A stretch of DNA of 49,282 nt, from assembly GCF_015475875.1 (NCBI RefSeq), contig NZ_JADKYM010000025.1:1-49282 (forward strand), in the 5' to 3' direction. Source of the stretch: Sphingopyxis solisilvae. Lineage in GTDB: Bacteria; Pseudomonadota; Alphaproteobacteria; Sphingomonadales; Sphingomonadaceae. The notes below the pieces were generated by a model that searched no databases, had not been told where the DNA came from, and saw only the letters and a program-made list of their open reading frames with translations. Position 1 is the stretch's first letter, and every line of letters begins with the position of its first letter. The translations under genes and the position numbers were made by a program. Below, piece by piece: positions 1 to 8,076 of the stretch.

Positions 1-10
1 AACCAAAAAA

Positions 11-148
11 ATCCTCCCCATCGACTTGCGATGGGGAGGGGGACCGCGCCCGAAGGGCGTGGTGGAGGGGCGACAACCTCGCGCCATTACCCCTCCGTCA
101 GCGGCTTGCGCCGCTGCCACCTCCCCATCGCAAGTCGATGGGGAGGAT
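11..148. repeat. REP/BIME-type palindromic repeat, family 1
   Basis: The two ends, near 11-40 and 115-148, are inverted copies of a unit built on ATCCTCCCC and GGGGAGGAT. The interior reads GGTGGAGGGG on one side and CCCCTCCGTCAG on the other. The same architecture recurs at 13438-13574 and 26560-26695, so this is a dispersed intergenic element and not a local accident. It lies just downstream of the prohead protease gene, where a GTA cluster would be expected to continue into the capsid gene. Confidence 0.8.
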
Positions 149-155
149 CACCAAA

Positions 156-605
156 TCACGACCTGTACGCTTCCACCGCAATCACCCGCGCCAGCGGCTG
201 CATCGGCATCGCCACCAAACTCACCTCGCCCAAATCCAGCCCCAGCAGCTCACGCGGATTGCCGCCGCGCGCCGCCCTCACCCGATATCCAAAGCTCAAC
301 CCCGTCAGCGCCCCGCGCGCCACCAGCCCCGCCGCGGTCGGATGCGTCACCCGCGCGACAACGCGCAGCCCGCGCGCGTCCTCGGCCAATGTCTCGATCA
401 CACCAACCACCGCCCCCGGCCGATGCTGCCACAGCAAGGGCACCGCGCGGCGCTCGCGCAAACTCACCGCAAAAGCCCCCGCCCGCACGACATCACCCCC
501 ACGATCGACCCGATCGAACACGGCGGCGTAACCCGCGAAACGAATCTCCCCCTGTCGCTTGCGGAAGGGGGTCGGGGGATGGGCCGCGGCATAAGCCCCC
601 CTCAT
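156..605 (-). CDS. HK97-family prohead protease (GTA gp4-like)
   Basis: This 149-residue protein has the HK97 prohead protease fold signature. FAGYAAVFDRVDRGGD lies near residues 23-38, the likely catalytic His61 is in LLWQHRPG, and the likely catalytic Ser104 is in GLSFGYR. In the family it cleaves the capsid delta domain during head maturation. The start at 605 is chosen because its ATG overlaps the stop of the DUF6127 gene as ATGA, the usual coupling; longer frames run into the upstream gene. Neighbours match RcGTA order g3-g3.5-g4. The first ~20 residues are odd: residues about 10-20 are encoded by a small repeat-like palindrome (548-571), so the conserved protein really begins near residue 19. 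The capsid gene is not inside the window. Confidence 0.85.
   Translation of the reverse strand: MRGAYAAAHPPTPFRKRQGEIRFAGYAAVFDRVDRGGDVVRAGAFAVSLRERRAVPLLWQHRPGAVVGVIETLAEDARGLRVVARVTHPTAAGLVARGALTGLSFGYRVRAARGGNPRELLGLDLGEVSLVAMPMQPLARVIAVEAYRS
548..571. repeat. Short C/G-rich palindrome inside the prohead protease start
   Basis: CCCCC at 548-552 pairs with GGGGG at 567-571 around a loop reading TGTCGCTTGCGGAA. The layout resembles the half-units of the dispersed REP families in this window. It encodes part of the non-conserved N-terminus of the protease. Confidence 0.45.
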
Positions 606-928
606 TTGAGCAGCCCGTCGAAACCCAGCCTCATCGCCAGCGCGACGACCAGCAACGCCAGCATCCCGCGCACCGCCCAGTCGACCACCGCCTTCCACGC
701 GCTCGTCTTGGCATCGCGCCACGCGCGCAGCAGCTGGCGCAGATCGCCGACATCCTCGCGCGCCGCTTCATCGGCCAGCCCCAGCCGCGCCAGCGCCCGC
801 CGCGCCCCCAGCTCGCTCGCCTCCTCGACCACCGCCCGCAGCAGCGCGGCATCGAGCGCACCGGAAGCTCCGGCCGCGCCCGTCCCCGCCAGCGCGATCA
901 ACCGCGCCAGCGCTTCATCCTCATCCAT
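602..928 (-). CDS. DUF6127-family small membrane protein (GTA g3.5-like)
   Basis: A 108-residue protein with an Ala-rich helical N-terminal part (EDEALARLIALAGTG) and one C-terminal membrane segment (about residues 88-104, AVRGMLALLVVALAMRLGF). This matches the g3.5 protein that sits between portal and prohead protease in Rhodobacter-type gene transfer agents. Its exact role is not known to me. The start at 928 (ATG) is preferred over a GTG at 937 because a GGGAG lies about 8 bases upstream of it. The stop overlaps the protease start by 4 bases. Confidence 0.7.
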   Translation of the reverse strand: MDEDEALARLIALAGTGAAGASGALDAALLRAVVEEASELGARRALARLGLADEAAREDVGDLRQLLRAWRDAKTSAWKAVVDWAVRGMLALLVVALAMRLGFDGLLK

Positions 929-955
929 AGCGAACACTCCCTAAAGCCCGGAAAA

Positions 956-1090
956 ATGCGCGCAGAGGCGCAGAGAGCGCAAAGAAACGAAAAAGGGCGG
1001 CAAAGCCGCCTCTATTCCCCATCCGTTCGGGCGTGCGCATCTTCAAGGTTAGAGCGCCGCAATCTCTGCGATCTCTGCGCCTCTGCGCGA
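956..1090. repeat. Inverted-repeat element, GCAGAGGCGCAGAGA family
   Basis: The arm near 958-981 (GCGCAGAGGCGCAGAGA) is answered by the inverted arm near 1067-1090 (TCTCTGCGCCTCTGCGC). Between them is a smaller hairpin, GGGCGGCAAAGCCGCC. The element fills the gap between the portal pseudogene and the DUF6127 gene. It belongs to a different family from the repeat at 11-148. Confidence 0.75.
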
Positions 1091-1097
1091 ATCCTTT

Positions 1098-2215
1098 TCA
1101 CCCCACCCCCAACAACGCCTTCTTCTCGTCCGCGCTCAGCCAGTCCGCTGCCGACACCTCGTGCCACAGCGCCATCCGGTCCTCGGCCAGCGCCGGAACC
1201 TTGTCCAAATCGACCCGCAGCTCGGCCCCCTCGAACCATCCGCGCAGCCCCTGCGCGATGCCGCCCAAAATCTTCCCCACCAGCGGCAACACCGTCAGCC
1301 GCCACAGCCCCGGTTCGCCTCGCGATAATTGGCATAGGTCGCATCCCCCGGCAGCCCGAGCAGCATCGGCGGCACCCCGAACGCCATGGCAATCTCGCGC
1401 GCGCTCGAATCCTTCAGCGCCAGGAAATCCATCTCGGCGGGCGACAGCGACAGCGCCTGCCACTTCAGGCCACCCTCCAGCAGCAACGGCCGCCCCGCAT
1501 TCGCCCCGCCCGCAAAACTCTCCGCCAGCTCCTCGCGCAGCCGCTCGACCTGCTCCGCCGACAGCGGCATCCCCTTGTCGCCCGGATCATGCACCAGCGC
1601 CCCCGACGGCCGCGCCGCATTGTCCAGCAGCGCCGCGTTCCACTTCGCCGCGGCATTATGCGCCGCAATCGCGCCCGCCGCCGCGCCCAGGCACCCCGCG
1701 CCATAATGATCATCGAGCGGATGCAGCGCCTTCACATGCACCACCGCAGTCCGCCCCGCGCCATCCTCGGCGGGCAGCACCACCGCCGACCCGCCCGCCT
1801 TGTAGCGATACGCCACGGGCCACCCGCGCGCATCGGCCTCGACCGTCACCCGCTCGGGCCGCAGCGCAAACAGCTCGGCCGGCGCCCCCGCCCCGTCGGT
1901 CAAAATCTGCACATAGCCATTGCCGTGCAGCAGCAGCTGCGACGCCAATGTCTCGACCAGCCCCTGCCCGCCCGAGGTCGCCGCGACCAGCGCCGCCAAC
2001 CCCGGATCGCTCGCCACCAGCGGCGCCATCCCCGCCGCTTCGGCCACCCACCGCACACTGCGCTGGACAATCGCATTGCCCAGATACCCCGCGCGCACCT
2101 GCGCCTCGAACGACAAGGGCGCGGGCGCCGACCCCATCACCCCATAAGGCCCATACACCCGCGACAAAGCAGGCCGCGCAGCCCCCTGCGCAGCCTTCCG
2201 GCCAAACCAGTTCAT
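1098..2215 (-). pseudogene. Phage/GTA portal protein, frameshifted
   Basis: The first frame (from 2215) encodes an HK97-type portal protein from MNWFGRK through FGVPPMLLGLPGDATYANYREANR, the highly conserved portal C-terminal core. It then runs into GCGG and stops at about 1295. The next frame continues at once with LWRLTVLPLVGKILGG and ends normally near 1098 with ADEKKALLGVG. Restoring one base near 1309-1313 would give the family-typical reading REANR-x-LWRLTVLPL. The start at 2215 has an AGGAG six bases upstream. A full product would be about 370 residues. The portal forms the dodecameric DNA channel of the capsid, so the frameshift should abolish particle production unless it is a sequencing error or is bypassed by slippage. 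Confidence 0.85.
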
Positions 2216-2238
2216 GATGTTCTCCTGCATACTCCCCG

Positions 2239-2306
2239 CTGCCTTGAGGGAGAGGGTTGCGAAGCCTTGCGAGCATGCTCGCTAGGCGAAGCCGGGTGAG
2301 GGGGTC
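2239..2306. repeat. Dispersed palindromic repeat, CCTTGAGGGAGAGGG family (half unit)
   Basis: The sequence CCTTGAGGGAGAGGGTTGCG, followed by a small palindrome around GAGCATGCTC and a tail GCCGGGTGAGGGGG, matches the left half of the element at 35278-35427. It lies just upstream of the portal ribosome-binding site. Confidence 0.75.
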
Positions 2307-2330
2307 CCCCGCTGAACTACGGTTAGCAGC

Positions 2331-2543
2331 TCATCTACGCTTCGCGGCGTTGATGCCCCAAACCGACGCAAGGATTATGAGCAACAAAATAGCCAGATTA
2401 AGTCCCCGCTCTTGCCATCCTCCGGCAAGGTCGCCAGCCAGGCAAAACAAGCAGCCCGTCTGGAGGCTGTAGCTCGCCAAAAAGACCAGCGGTCCGAGCA
2501 TCAGAAATGCCAGCACGATCAGTGCGATCTTGAGCTTGTCCAT
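2331..2543 (-). CDS. Small membrane protein, unknown function
   Basis: A 70-residue protein with two predicted membrane segments (about 5-25, IALIVLAFLMLGPLVFLASY, and 48-65, LNLAILLLIILASVWGI). A short loop between them carries the pair CLFC. I do not recognise the family. It lies between the large terminase and the portal, where RcGTA has no gene. It has no holin or spanin feature that I can point to, but its size and topology are compatible with a small holin-like or lytic accessory protein; that is only a guess. Confidence 0.55.
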   Translation of the reverse strand: MDKLKIALIVLAFLMLGPLVFLASYSLQTGCLFCLAGDLAGGWQERGLNLAILLLIILASVWGINAAKRR

Positions 2544-2573
2544 GCCCGGTTCCTAACATCACGAACTGGCTTT

Positions 2574-3875
2574 TCAAACCCGCCTAACCCCCACAACTCT
2601 GCCCACCCGCACCCCCTCCAGCAACGCCGCCAGCGCCCAAACGCAAGCATCCGCCCGATCGGGCGACCGCCCCGGCCCCGCATAGCCGCCGCCGATCTGC
2701 AACCCGCACAGCTGGTCCTCCAGCTCCACAAACGCCCCCGCATGGACCACCCGCCCGCGCTCATACGCCAGCGCCACCGGTTCCGCCCGCCTTGCCTTGC
2801 CGACGCTCGCATGCACCGCGCGCACCGGCAGCGTGCTATCCGCCTGCGCCAGCGTTTCGGCGACCATCTCGCCGCCCATATTGCTCTCCGCCACCACCCG
2901 CTCGGCGCTCCAGCGCGCCGCCGCGGCGGCGACCGCCTGCGCCCACACCCCCGGCGCGGCGCGCTTGACGCTCGCATCCTCGACCACTGCCAGCCGTCCG
3001 TCGCGCAGCAACGCCGCCACCACGATCCCGCACGCATCGCCGCGTGCGCTCGCCGGCGGATCGACCCCGATCACCACCCGCGCCAGCTTGCCAACACGGT
3101 CCGCATCGACCCGGCACCGCTCGATCAATTCCCGCGTCCACAGCGCCCCCTCGACATCCTCGAGCAACTCGCCGTCCAGTTCCTGCCGCCCCAGCCGCGT
3201 CCCGCCGTAAATCGCCGCCATCGTCGCCTGCCAGCGCGGCGACAGGTTCAGCCGGTTGCTCGCCGTCGTCCCGCGCGTCACCGCGACCCCCTTTTCCTTC
3301 ATCAACCGCCGCACCAGCGGAACCCCGCGCGGCGTCGTCGTCGCCACCACCTGCGGCTGCGCGCCTATCCGCATCGTCAGCATCAGATTGTCCCACGCCG
3401 CCTCGCCCTGCGGCCATTTGGCGATTTCGTCGCACCATGCCGCTTGATGTTCTGGGCCGCGCAGGCTGTCGGGCTCGGCCGCCGAATAGAGCGTCGCGAC
3501 CGCGCCATTCGGCCAGGTCAGCCGCCGCAGACTGCTCTCATAATCGGGCCGCCGCGCCTCGGGCGCGATCGCCAGCAAGCCGCTCTCGCCCTCGACCATC
3601 ACCTGCCGCGCCTCGTGCAATGACGCCGCGACCAGCGCGATCCGCGTCCCCGGCGTCGCTTCCGCAAAGCCGCGCACCCATTCGGCGCCGGTCCGCGTCT
3701 TGCCGAAACCGCGCCCCGCCAGCAGCAGCCACACATGCCAGTCGCCCGCGGGCGGGCACTGATCGGCGCGCCGCCACCATGCCCAATCAGTCAGCAGCCT
3801 TTCGTATCGGTCGTCGCGAAGCCGTTTGAACCAGGCCTCATATTCCTTGTCCGACAGCGCGTGGACATCGGCCAA
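2574..3875 (-). CDS. Terminase large subunit / DNA-packaging ATPase (GTA gp2-like)
   Basis: A 433-residue TerL. The Walker A-like motif LLAGRGFGKTRTG is at about residues 51-63 and the Walker B / catalytic carboxylate WCDE at 147-150. The ATTPRG coupling segment lies between the two domains. The C-terminal RNase H-like nuclease begins at VVIGVDPP and ends with the SPDRADACVWAL acidic region. It would translocate DNA into the prohead through the portal. The start is inferred as TTG at 3875, six bases after the small terminase stop and just after a GAGGGG; no ATG or GTG is in a sensible place, and the frame upstream is non-conserved Arg/Gly/Ala sequence. The gene looks intact, unlike the portal downstream. 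Confidence 0.9.
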   Translation of the reverse strand: MADVHALSDKEYEAWFKRLRDDRYERLLTDWAWWRRADQCPPAGDWHVWLLLAGRGFGKTRTGAEWVRGFAEATPGTRIALVAASLHEARQVMVEGESGLLAIAPEARRPDYESSLRRLTWPNGAVATLYSAAEPDSLRGPEHQAAWCDEIAKWPQGEAAWDNLMLTMRIGAQPQVVATTTPRGVPLVRRLMKEKGVAVTRGTTASNRLNLSPRWQATMAAIYGGTRLGRQELDGELLEDVEGALWTRELIERCRVDADRVGKLARVVIGVDPPASARGDACGIVVAALLRDGRLAVVEDASVKRAAPGVWAQAVAAAAARWSAERVVAESNMGGEMVAETLAQADSTLPVRAVHASVGKARRAEPVALAYERGRVVHAGAFVELEDQLCGLQIGGGYAGPGRSPDRADACVWALAALLEGVRVGRVVGVRRV

Positions 3876-3880
3876 CCCCC

Positions 3881-4294
3881 TCAAAAATCGTCGCCCGGCT
3901 CGCCACGCGCGGCAGCGGCGTTCGCGCGAATGGCATCCAGCTTCGCGCGCAGCCGCTCTTTCGCACTCCCCTGCGTCCCCGTACCGCCACCCGGCAGCTT
4001 CGCCCCGCGCACCGCCGCGCGATGCGCCGCCAGCAACGCCAGCCCCAGCCGATATTTCTGCGCCCGCGATTTCAGCGTCGCATCCTTCACATTGCCGCTC
4101 GGCGCCACCAGCGCCTCGGACAGCAACTCGGCCTCCAGCCGCGCAAACCCCTCGCACAGCGCCTCGTGCCACCGCGCCGCAAACCCTTCATTGCGCCGCC
4201 GCTCGCGATACATCGCGTTGCCCGTTACCCCCGCCGCGCGCGCCGACGCCGCGACATTCGACGACTCCGCCAGCGCTTCCAGAAACTGCGTCAT
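3881..4294 (-). CDS. Small terminase-like DNA-binding protein (GTA gp1-like)
   Basis: A protein of about 137 residues. Its N-terminal helix-turn-helix (LAESSNVAASARAAGVTGNAMYRER) is typical of small terminase and RcGTA gp1-like proteins, and it is followed by helical, Arg/Lys-rich sequence. It would recognise DNA and load the large terminase. The ATG at 4294 directly precedes the conserved part. A longer reading from GTG 4477 is open but adds 61 poorly structured residues and would run over the palindrome at 4458-4481. The terminase gene follows after 5 bases, so the two are probably co-translated. The function follows from position and the HTH; the sequence itself is weakly conserved. Confidence 0.7.
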   Translation of the reverse strand: MTQFLEALAESSNVAASARAAGVTGNAMYRERRRNEGFAARWHEALCEGFARLEAELLSEALVAPSGNVKDATLKSRAQKYRLGLALLAAHRAAVRGAKLPGGGTGTQGSAKERLRAKLDAIRANAAAARGEPGDDF

Positions 4295-4457
4295 CTGCGC
4301 CGCCCCCGGGCGCACGCTGCGCGTATCCCGGATCGCCGCCTTGCCTGTCTCCACCGCCTTGCCGATCAATGCCACCGCCCGCTCTCCCCAAACGCCAGTC
4401 GGGCCGGAACAGCCTCCCGCCAGACGGAAGGCCACCGGCCCGAATCGCAATTCTTCA

Positions 4458-4481
4458 TGATGTGCCACCTGTGCCACATCA
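4458..4481. promoter_or_regulatory. Imperfect 24-bp palindrome upstream of the GTA-like operon
   Basis: TGATGTG at 4458-4464 is the inverse of CACATCA at 4475-4481, and the inner bases almost continue the symmetry (one mismatch in an 11-base arm). The motif GTGCCAC also appears twice as a direct repeat. It lies between the rbfA stop and the first terminase gene, so it could be an operator for the packaging operon. No function is proven. Confidence 0.35.
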
Positions 4482-4500
4482 GCGTGACGATGTCAAGTAA

Positions 4501-4517
4501 AATAACCTATATGGTTA
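4501..4517. promoter_or_regulatory. 17-bp AT-rich palindrome between rbfA and the GTA-like operon
   Basis: ATAACC and GGTTAT flank TATAT. It is markedly AT-rich in a GC-rich region and lies next to a TTGACA on the minus strand (4491-4496), which could be a -35 element for the packaging operon. I see no good -10 hexamer at the right spacing. It is a candidate promoter or operator only. Confidence 0.3.
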
Positions 4518-4541
4518 TCCGGCGCGATAACGCGTAGCGCT

Positions 4542-4940
4542 TTATTCGCCCTCGCCACCCGCCAGATCGCGCGCAACCTTCGGATCGCGCAGCAATTTTT
4601 CGATGTGGCTCGCCTCGTCGAAACTCTCGTCGGCGAGGAATTTCAGCTTCGCGGCATATTTCATCGCCATCCGCTCCGCGACGCTCTTTTGCAGCCAGGC
4701 GGTGTTGGTGCGCAGCGCTTTCAGCACCGCCTCCTCGTCCTTGCCCAACAGCGATTTGACGAACACCGTCGCGTGGCGAAGGTCGGGCGACATGCGCACT
4801 TCGGTGATGCTCACCGGTTGCTTCGTCAGCACATCGTCATGGACATCGCCGCGCGCGATAATCTCCGACAGGATGTGGCGCACCTGCTCGCCGACGCGCA
4901 GCACGCGAACCGATGGCCCCTTGGTTTCTGCCGCCTTCAT
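4542..4940 (-). CDS. rbfA: 30S ribosome-binding factor A
   Basis: A 132-residue KH-type protein with the RbfA hallmarks: [22 protein letters not shown] at the N-terminus, [18 protein letters not shown] in the central strands, and the family C-terminal pattern [19 protein letters not shown]. It binds the 30S subunit during late 16S maturation and supports cold adaptation. It is the last gene of the rimP-nusA-infB operon here and overlaps the preceding DUF1697 gene by 4 bases (ATGA). truB and rpsO, which often follow rbfA, are not present; a GTA-like cluster begins about 250 bases downstream. Confidence 0.95.
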   Translation of the reverse strand: MKAAETKGPSVRVLRVGEQVRHILSEIIARGDVHDDVLTKQPVSITEVRMSPDLRHATVFVKSLLGKDEEAVLKALRTNTAWLQKSVAERMAMKYAAKLKFLADESFDEASHIEKLLRDPKVARDLAGGEGE

Positions 4941-5494
4941 GCCGCACCCTTCTCCAATTCGTCCAGCTTCGCGACGATCCGCGCGATCGAGCGCATGTTG
5001 CGCGCGGTGCCCTTATGCTCCAGCCGCCGTTCGATCATCCGCGCGGTCAATTTGCTGTCGCCGACACCATCGCCATAATCGATATACAGCGCGCGGTCAC
5101 CCGGCGCGATCCGTTCGTTCGGCCGGATCCACTTGTCGGCGGCCAGGGCGTCGAACTGCGCCTGCGTCGGCTGGCCATCCAGGAACATCGTATGGACGAA
5201 CTTGTCCTCATTGGTTCCCGCAAACGGATTGTCGGCGATCGCCGCGGCCAGTTCGTCGCGGCTGCGCACCAGCGCCGCGCAATCCATGTCGAACCGGTCG
5301 GCGACCATCAGCGTCAGCTTCTCCTCCAGCCCGCGCGTCGGCCGCGCGGGGTGGGAAAAGATGACATTGCCGCTGGCCACCACGGTCTCGACGTCGGCAA
5401 AGCCCTCGGCCTCGAACGCCGCACGCAGGTCGGCCATCGTCAACCGGTTGCCGCCGACGTTGATGCTGCCGAACAGCGCGACATAGCGCGGCAT
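4937..5494 (-). CDS. DUF1697 family protein
   Basis: A 185-residue protein that opens with the family signature [20 protein letters not shown] and carries the conserved SGNVIFSHP and [19 protein letters not shown] blocks. The biochemical function of DUF1697 is unknown. The gene is inserted between infB and rbfA, 36 bases after infB and overlapping rbfA by 4 bases. It is therefore almost certainly co-transcribed with, and translationally coupled to, ribosome assembly genes. Such placement does not prove a role in translation but is not the ordinary operon layout. Confidence 0.9.
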   Translation of the reverse strand: MPRYVALFGSINVGGNRLTMADLRAAFEAEGFADVETVVASGNVIFSHPARPTRGLEEKLTLMVADRFDMDCAALVRSRDELAAAIADNPFAGTNEDKFVHTMFLDGQPTQAQFDALAADKWIRPNERIAPGDRALYIDYGDGVGDSKLTARMIERRLEHKGTARNMRSIARIVAKLDELEKGAA

Positions 5495-5530
5495 GATCGT
5501 GCCTCCCGACCGGCGCCGGACGGACGCCGG

Positions 5531-8059
5531 TTACAGCGTCCGCTCGCGCAGCTCGACCTCGAACACCTCCAGATTGTCGCCCGGCTTGATGTCGTTGGTG
5601 TCGGCCAGCACGACGCCGCACTCCAGGCCGGCGCGCACTTCGGCGACATCGTCCTTGAACCGGCGCAGCGACGCGATCGTCGTTGCCGAAACGATGACAT
5701 CGTCGCGGGTAAGCCGCGCGTGCAGCCCCTTGCGGATCGAACCTTCCAGCACCAGCAGACCCGCGGCCTTGTCGCGCTTGCCTGCCGGGAAGACGTCCTT
5801 GACCTCGGCGCGGCCGACGACATTTTCGATCCGCTCCGGACCCAGCTCGCCCGCCATTTCCTTCCGGATTTCGTCGGTCAGGTGATAGATCACGTCATGA
5901 TACATGAAGCGCACTTTTTCGCGCTTCGCGATCTCGCGCGCCTTGGCGTTCGGGCGGACGTTGAAGCCGATGATCGGCGCGCCGGTGGCGGCAGCCAAGG
6001 TCACGTCGCTTTCGGTGATCGCGCCGGCGCCCGACTGGAGCACGCGGACGCGGATCTCGTCGGTCGATATCCTGTTGAGCGCATTCACGATCGCTTCGAC
6101 CGAACCCTGGACATCGCCCTTGATGACCACCGGATATTCGATGACCTTCGCCTTGTCGGCGAGCGCCTCGAACATGCCCTCGAGGCTGACCGGCGCCTGC
6201 ACCGTCCGCTTCTTGATCGCTTCGCTCTGACGATAGGCGGCGACCTCGCGGGCGCGCGCCTCATTCTCGACGACGGTCAGCGTATCGCCCGCCATCGGCA
6301 CCCCGCCCAGGCCGAGCACCTCGACCGGCATCGACGGCGTCGCTTCCTTGATCTGCTTGCCATGGTCGTCGACCAGCGCACGGACGCGGCCGCTTTCGGC
6401 GCCGCAGACAAAGATGTCGCCAACCTTGAGCGTCCCGCGACGAACCAGGATCGTCGCGACCGGGCCGCGGCCCTTGTCCAGCTTCGCCTCGATCACCGTG
6501 CCTTCGGCATTGCGGTCGGGGTTGGCCTTCAGCTCCATGATCTCGGCCTGCAACGCGATCGCGTCGAGCAGCTTGTCGAGCCCGGTCTTCTTCAGCGCCG
6601 ATACCTCGACATTCTGGACGTCGCCGCCCATTTCCTCGACCACCAGCTCGTGCTCGAGCAGGCGCTCGCGCACCCGCTGCGGGTTGGCACCGTCCTTGTC
6701 GACCTTGTTGATCGCGACGATGATCGGCACCCCGGCCGCCTTGGCATGGTTGATCGCCTCGATCGACTGCGGTTTCAGCCCGTCGTCGGCCGCGACCACC
6801 AGAATGACGATGTCGGTAACATTGGCGCCGCGCTGGCGCATGTCGGTGAAGGCTTCGTGGCCCGGCGTGTCGAGGAAGGTGACGAGCGACCCGTCCGGCG
6901 TCTTCACCTGATAGGCGCCGATATGCTGGGTGATGCCACCGGCCTCGCCCGCCTGCACATTCGCGCCGCGCAGCGCGTCGAGCAGGCTGGTCTTGCCGTG
7001 GTCGACATGGCCCATGATCGTAACCACCGGCGCGCGCGATTTCAGCTGCGCGGCGTCGTCGACATCCTCGTCGTGGCGGATGTCGATGTCGGCTTCGCTG
7101 ACGCGCTTGATCTCGTGCCCGAACTCGGTGACGAGCAATTCGGCGGTGTCCTGGTCGATCGTCTGGTTGACCGTGACCGGCATCCCCATCTTGAACAGCG
7201 CCTTGACCAGATCGGCGCCCTTTTCGGCCATGCGGTTGGCCAGTTCCTGCACCGTGATCGTGTCGGGCACGACGACCTCGCGGACCTGCTTCTCGCGCGG
7301 GCCGCTCGACACCATGTGCGAACGCTTCTCCTTTTCGCGCGCGCGCTTCAGCGCCGCCAGGCTGCGCGCGCGCGCGCCCTCGTCCTCGTTCAGCGCGCGC
7401 GTGACGGTCAGCTTGCCCGACTGGCGGCGGTTGTCGCCGCCGCGGTTCGCCTTCGGTTCGGGGCGCTTGGGTTCGGGGCGCTTCGGTGCCTCGACCGGGG
7501 TAAAGCGACGCGGTGCGGGGGCGGCGGTCGCGGCGCTGCGCGCGGGGACGGCCTCGCCCTCGTCGGCCTTCGCGGGCGGCGCGTCCACTGCGGGCGCGTC
7601 CTCGGCGGGGGTCGGGGCGGCGGCGGGCGCGGCAACGGGCTCGGCCTGGCGCGCCTCGGCGCGGGCCTTTTCTTCCTCGGCGGCGCGGGCGCGCGCCATT
7701 TCCTCACGGCGGCGCGTTTCCTCGAGCGCGGCCATACGCGCTTCCTCGGCTTCGCGCAGCAGCTGCGCCTGGCGTTCCTGCCGCGTCATCAGGCTGTCAT
7801 TCTCGCTCGCGCGCGGCGCGGCGGGTTTGGCGGCCGGGACGGGTGCCGGCGCCGGTGCAGGCGCGGCCTTGACCTCTTCGGCTTCGGGTGCAGGCACGGC
7901 TTCGCCCGGCCGACCGAGCACGCGGCGGCGCTTCACCTCGACCACCACCGTATTGCGGCGACCGTGGCTGAATTGCTGCTGCACCTGTCCGGCCTCGACC
8001 GTCCGCTTCAGCCCCAAAGGCTTGCGGGTCAGCGTCGGTTTGTCCTGTTCGTCACTCAT
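5531..8059 (-). CDS. infB: Translation initiation factor IF-2
   Basis: An 842-residue IF-2. The N-terminal region (about 1-260) is long, low-complexity and rich in Ala/Pro/Glu/Arg, with a coiled-coil stretch around 90-140 ([22 protein letters not shown] is part of it). IF2_N ([20 protein letters not shown]) precedes the GTPase, whose G1 motif GHVDHGKT is at residues 350-357, followed by DTPGHEAF and NKVDK. The C-terminal beta-barrel domains bind fMet-tRNA. It positions initiator tRNA on the 30S subunit and hydrolyses GTP on subunit joining. It lies 17 bases after ylxR in the same operon. It looks complete. Confidence 0.97.
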   Translation of the reverse strand: MSDEQDKPTLTRKPLGLKRTVEAGQVQQQFSHGRRNTVVVEVKRRRVLGRPGEAVPAPEAEEVKAAPAPAPAPVPAAKPAAPRASENDSLMTRQERQAQLLREAEEARMAALEETRRREEMARARAAEEEKARAEARQAEPVAAPAAAPTPAEDAPAVDAPPAKADEGEAVPARSAATAAPAPRRFTPVEAPKRPEPKRPEPKANRGGDNRRQSGKLTVTRALNEDEGARARSLAALKRAREKEKRSHMVSSGPREKQVREVVVPDTITVQELANRMAEKGADLVKALFKMGMPVTVNQTIDQDTAELLVTEFGHEIKRVSEADIDIRHDEDVDDAAQLKSRAPVVTIMGHVDHGKTSLLDALRGANVQAGEAGGITQHIGAYQVKTPDGSLVTFLDTPGHEAFTDMRQRGANVTDIVILVVAADDGLKPQSIEAINHAKAAGVPIIVAINKVDKDGANPQRVRERLLEHELVVEEMGGDVQNVEVSALKKTGLDKLLDAIALQAEIMELKANPDRNAEGTVIEAKLDKGRGPVATILVRRGTLKVGDIFVCGAESGRVRALVDDHGKQIKEATPSMPVEVLGLGGVPMAGDTLTVVENEARAREVAAYRQSEAIKKRTVQAPVSLEGMFEALADKAKVIEYPVVIKGDVQGSVEAIVNALNRISTDEIRVRVLQSGAGAITESDVTLAAATGAPIIGFNVRPNAKAREIAKREKVRFMYHDVIYHLTDEIRKEMAGELGPERIENVVGRAEVKDVFPAGKRDKAAGLLVLEGSIRKGLHARLTRDDVIVSATTIASLRRFKDDVAEVRAGLECGVVLADTNDIKPGDNLEVFEVELRERTL

Positions 8060-8076
8060 CGAAACTCATCATTCCT

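Noticed and set aside
26..2299. A plus-strand open frame of about 750 codons over the GTA-like region
   Set aside because: Pro/Arg/Ala-rich antisense shadow of prohead protease, DUF6127 and portal genes.
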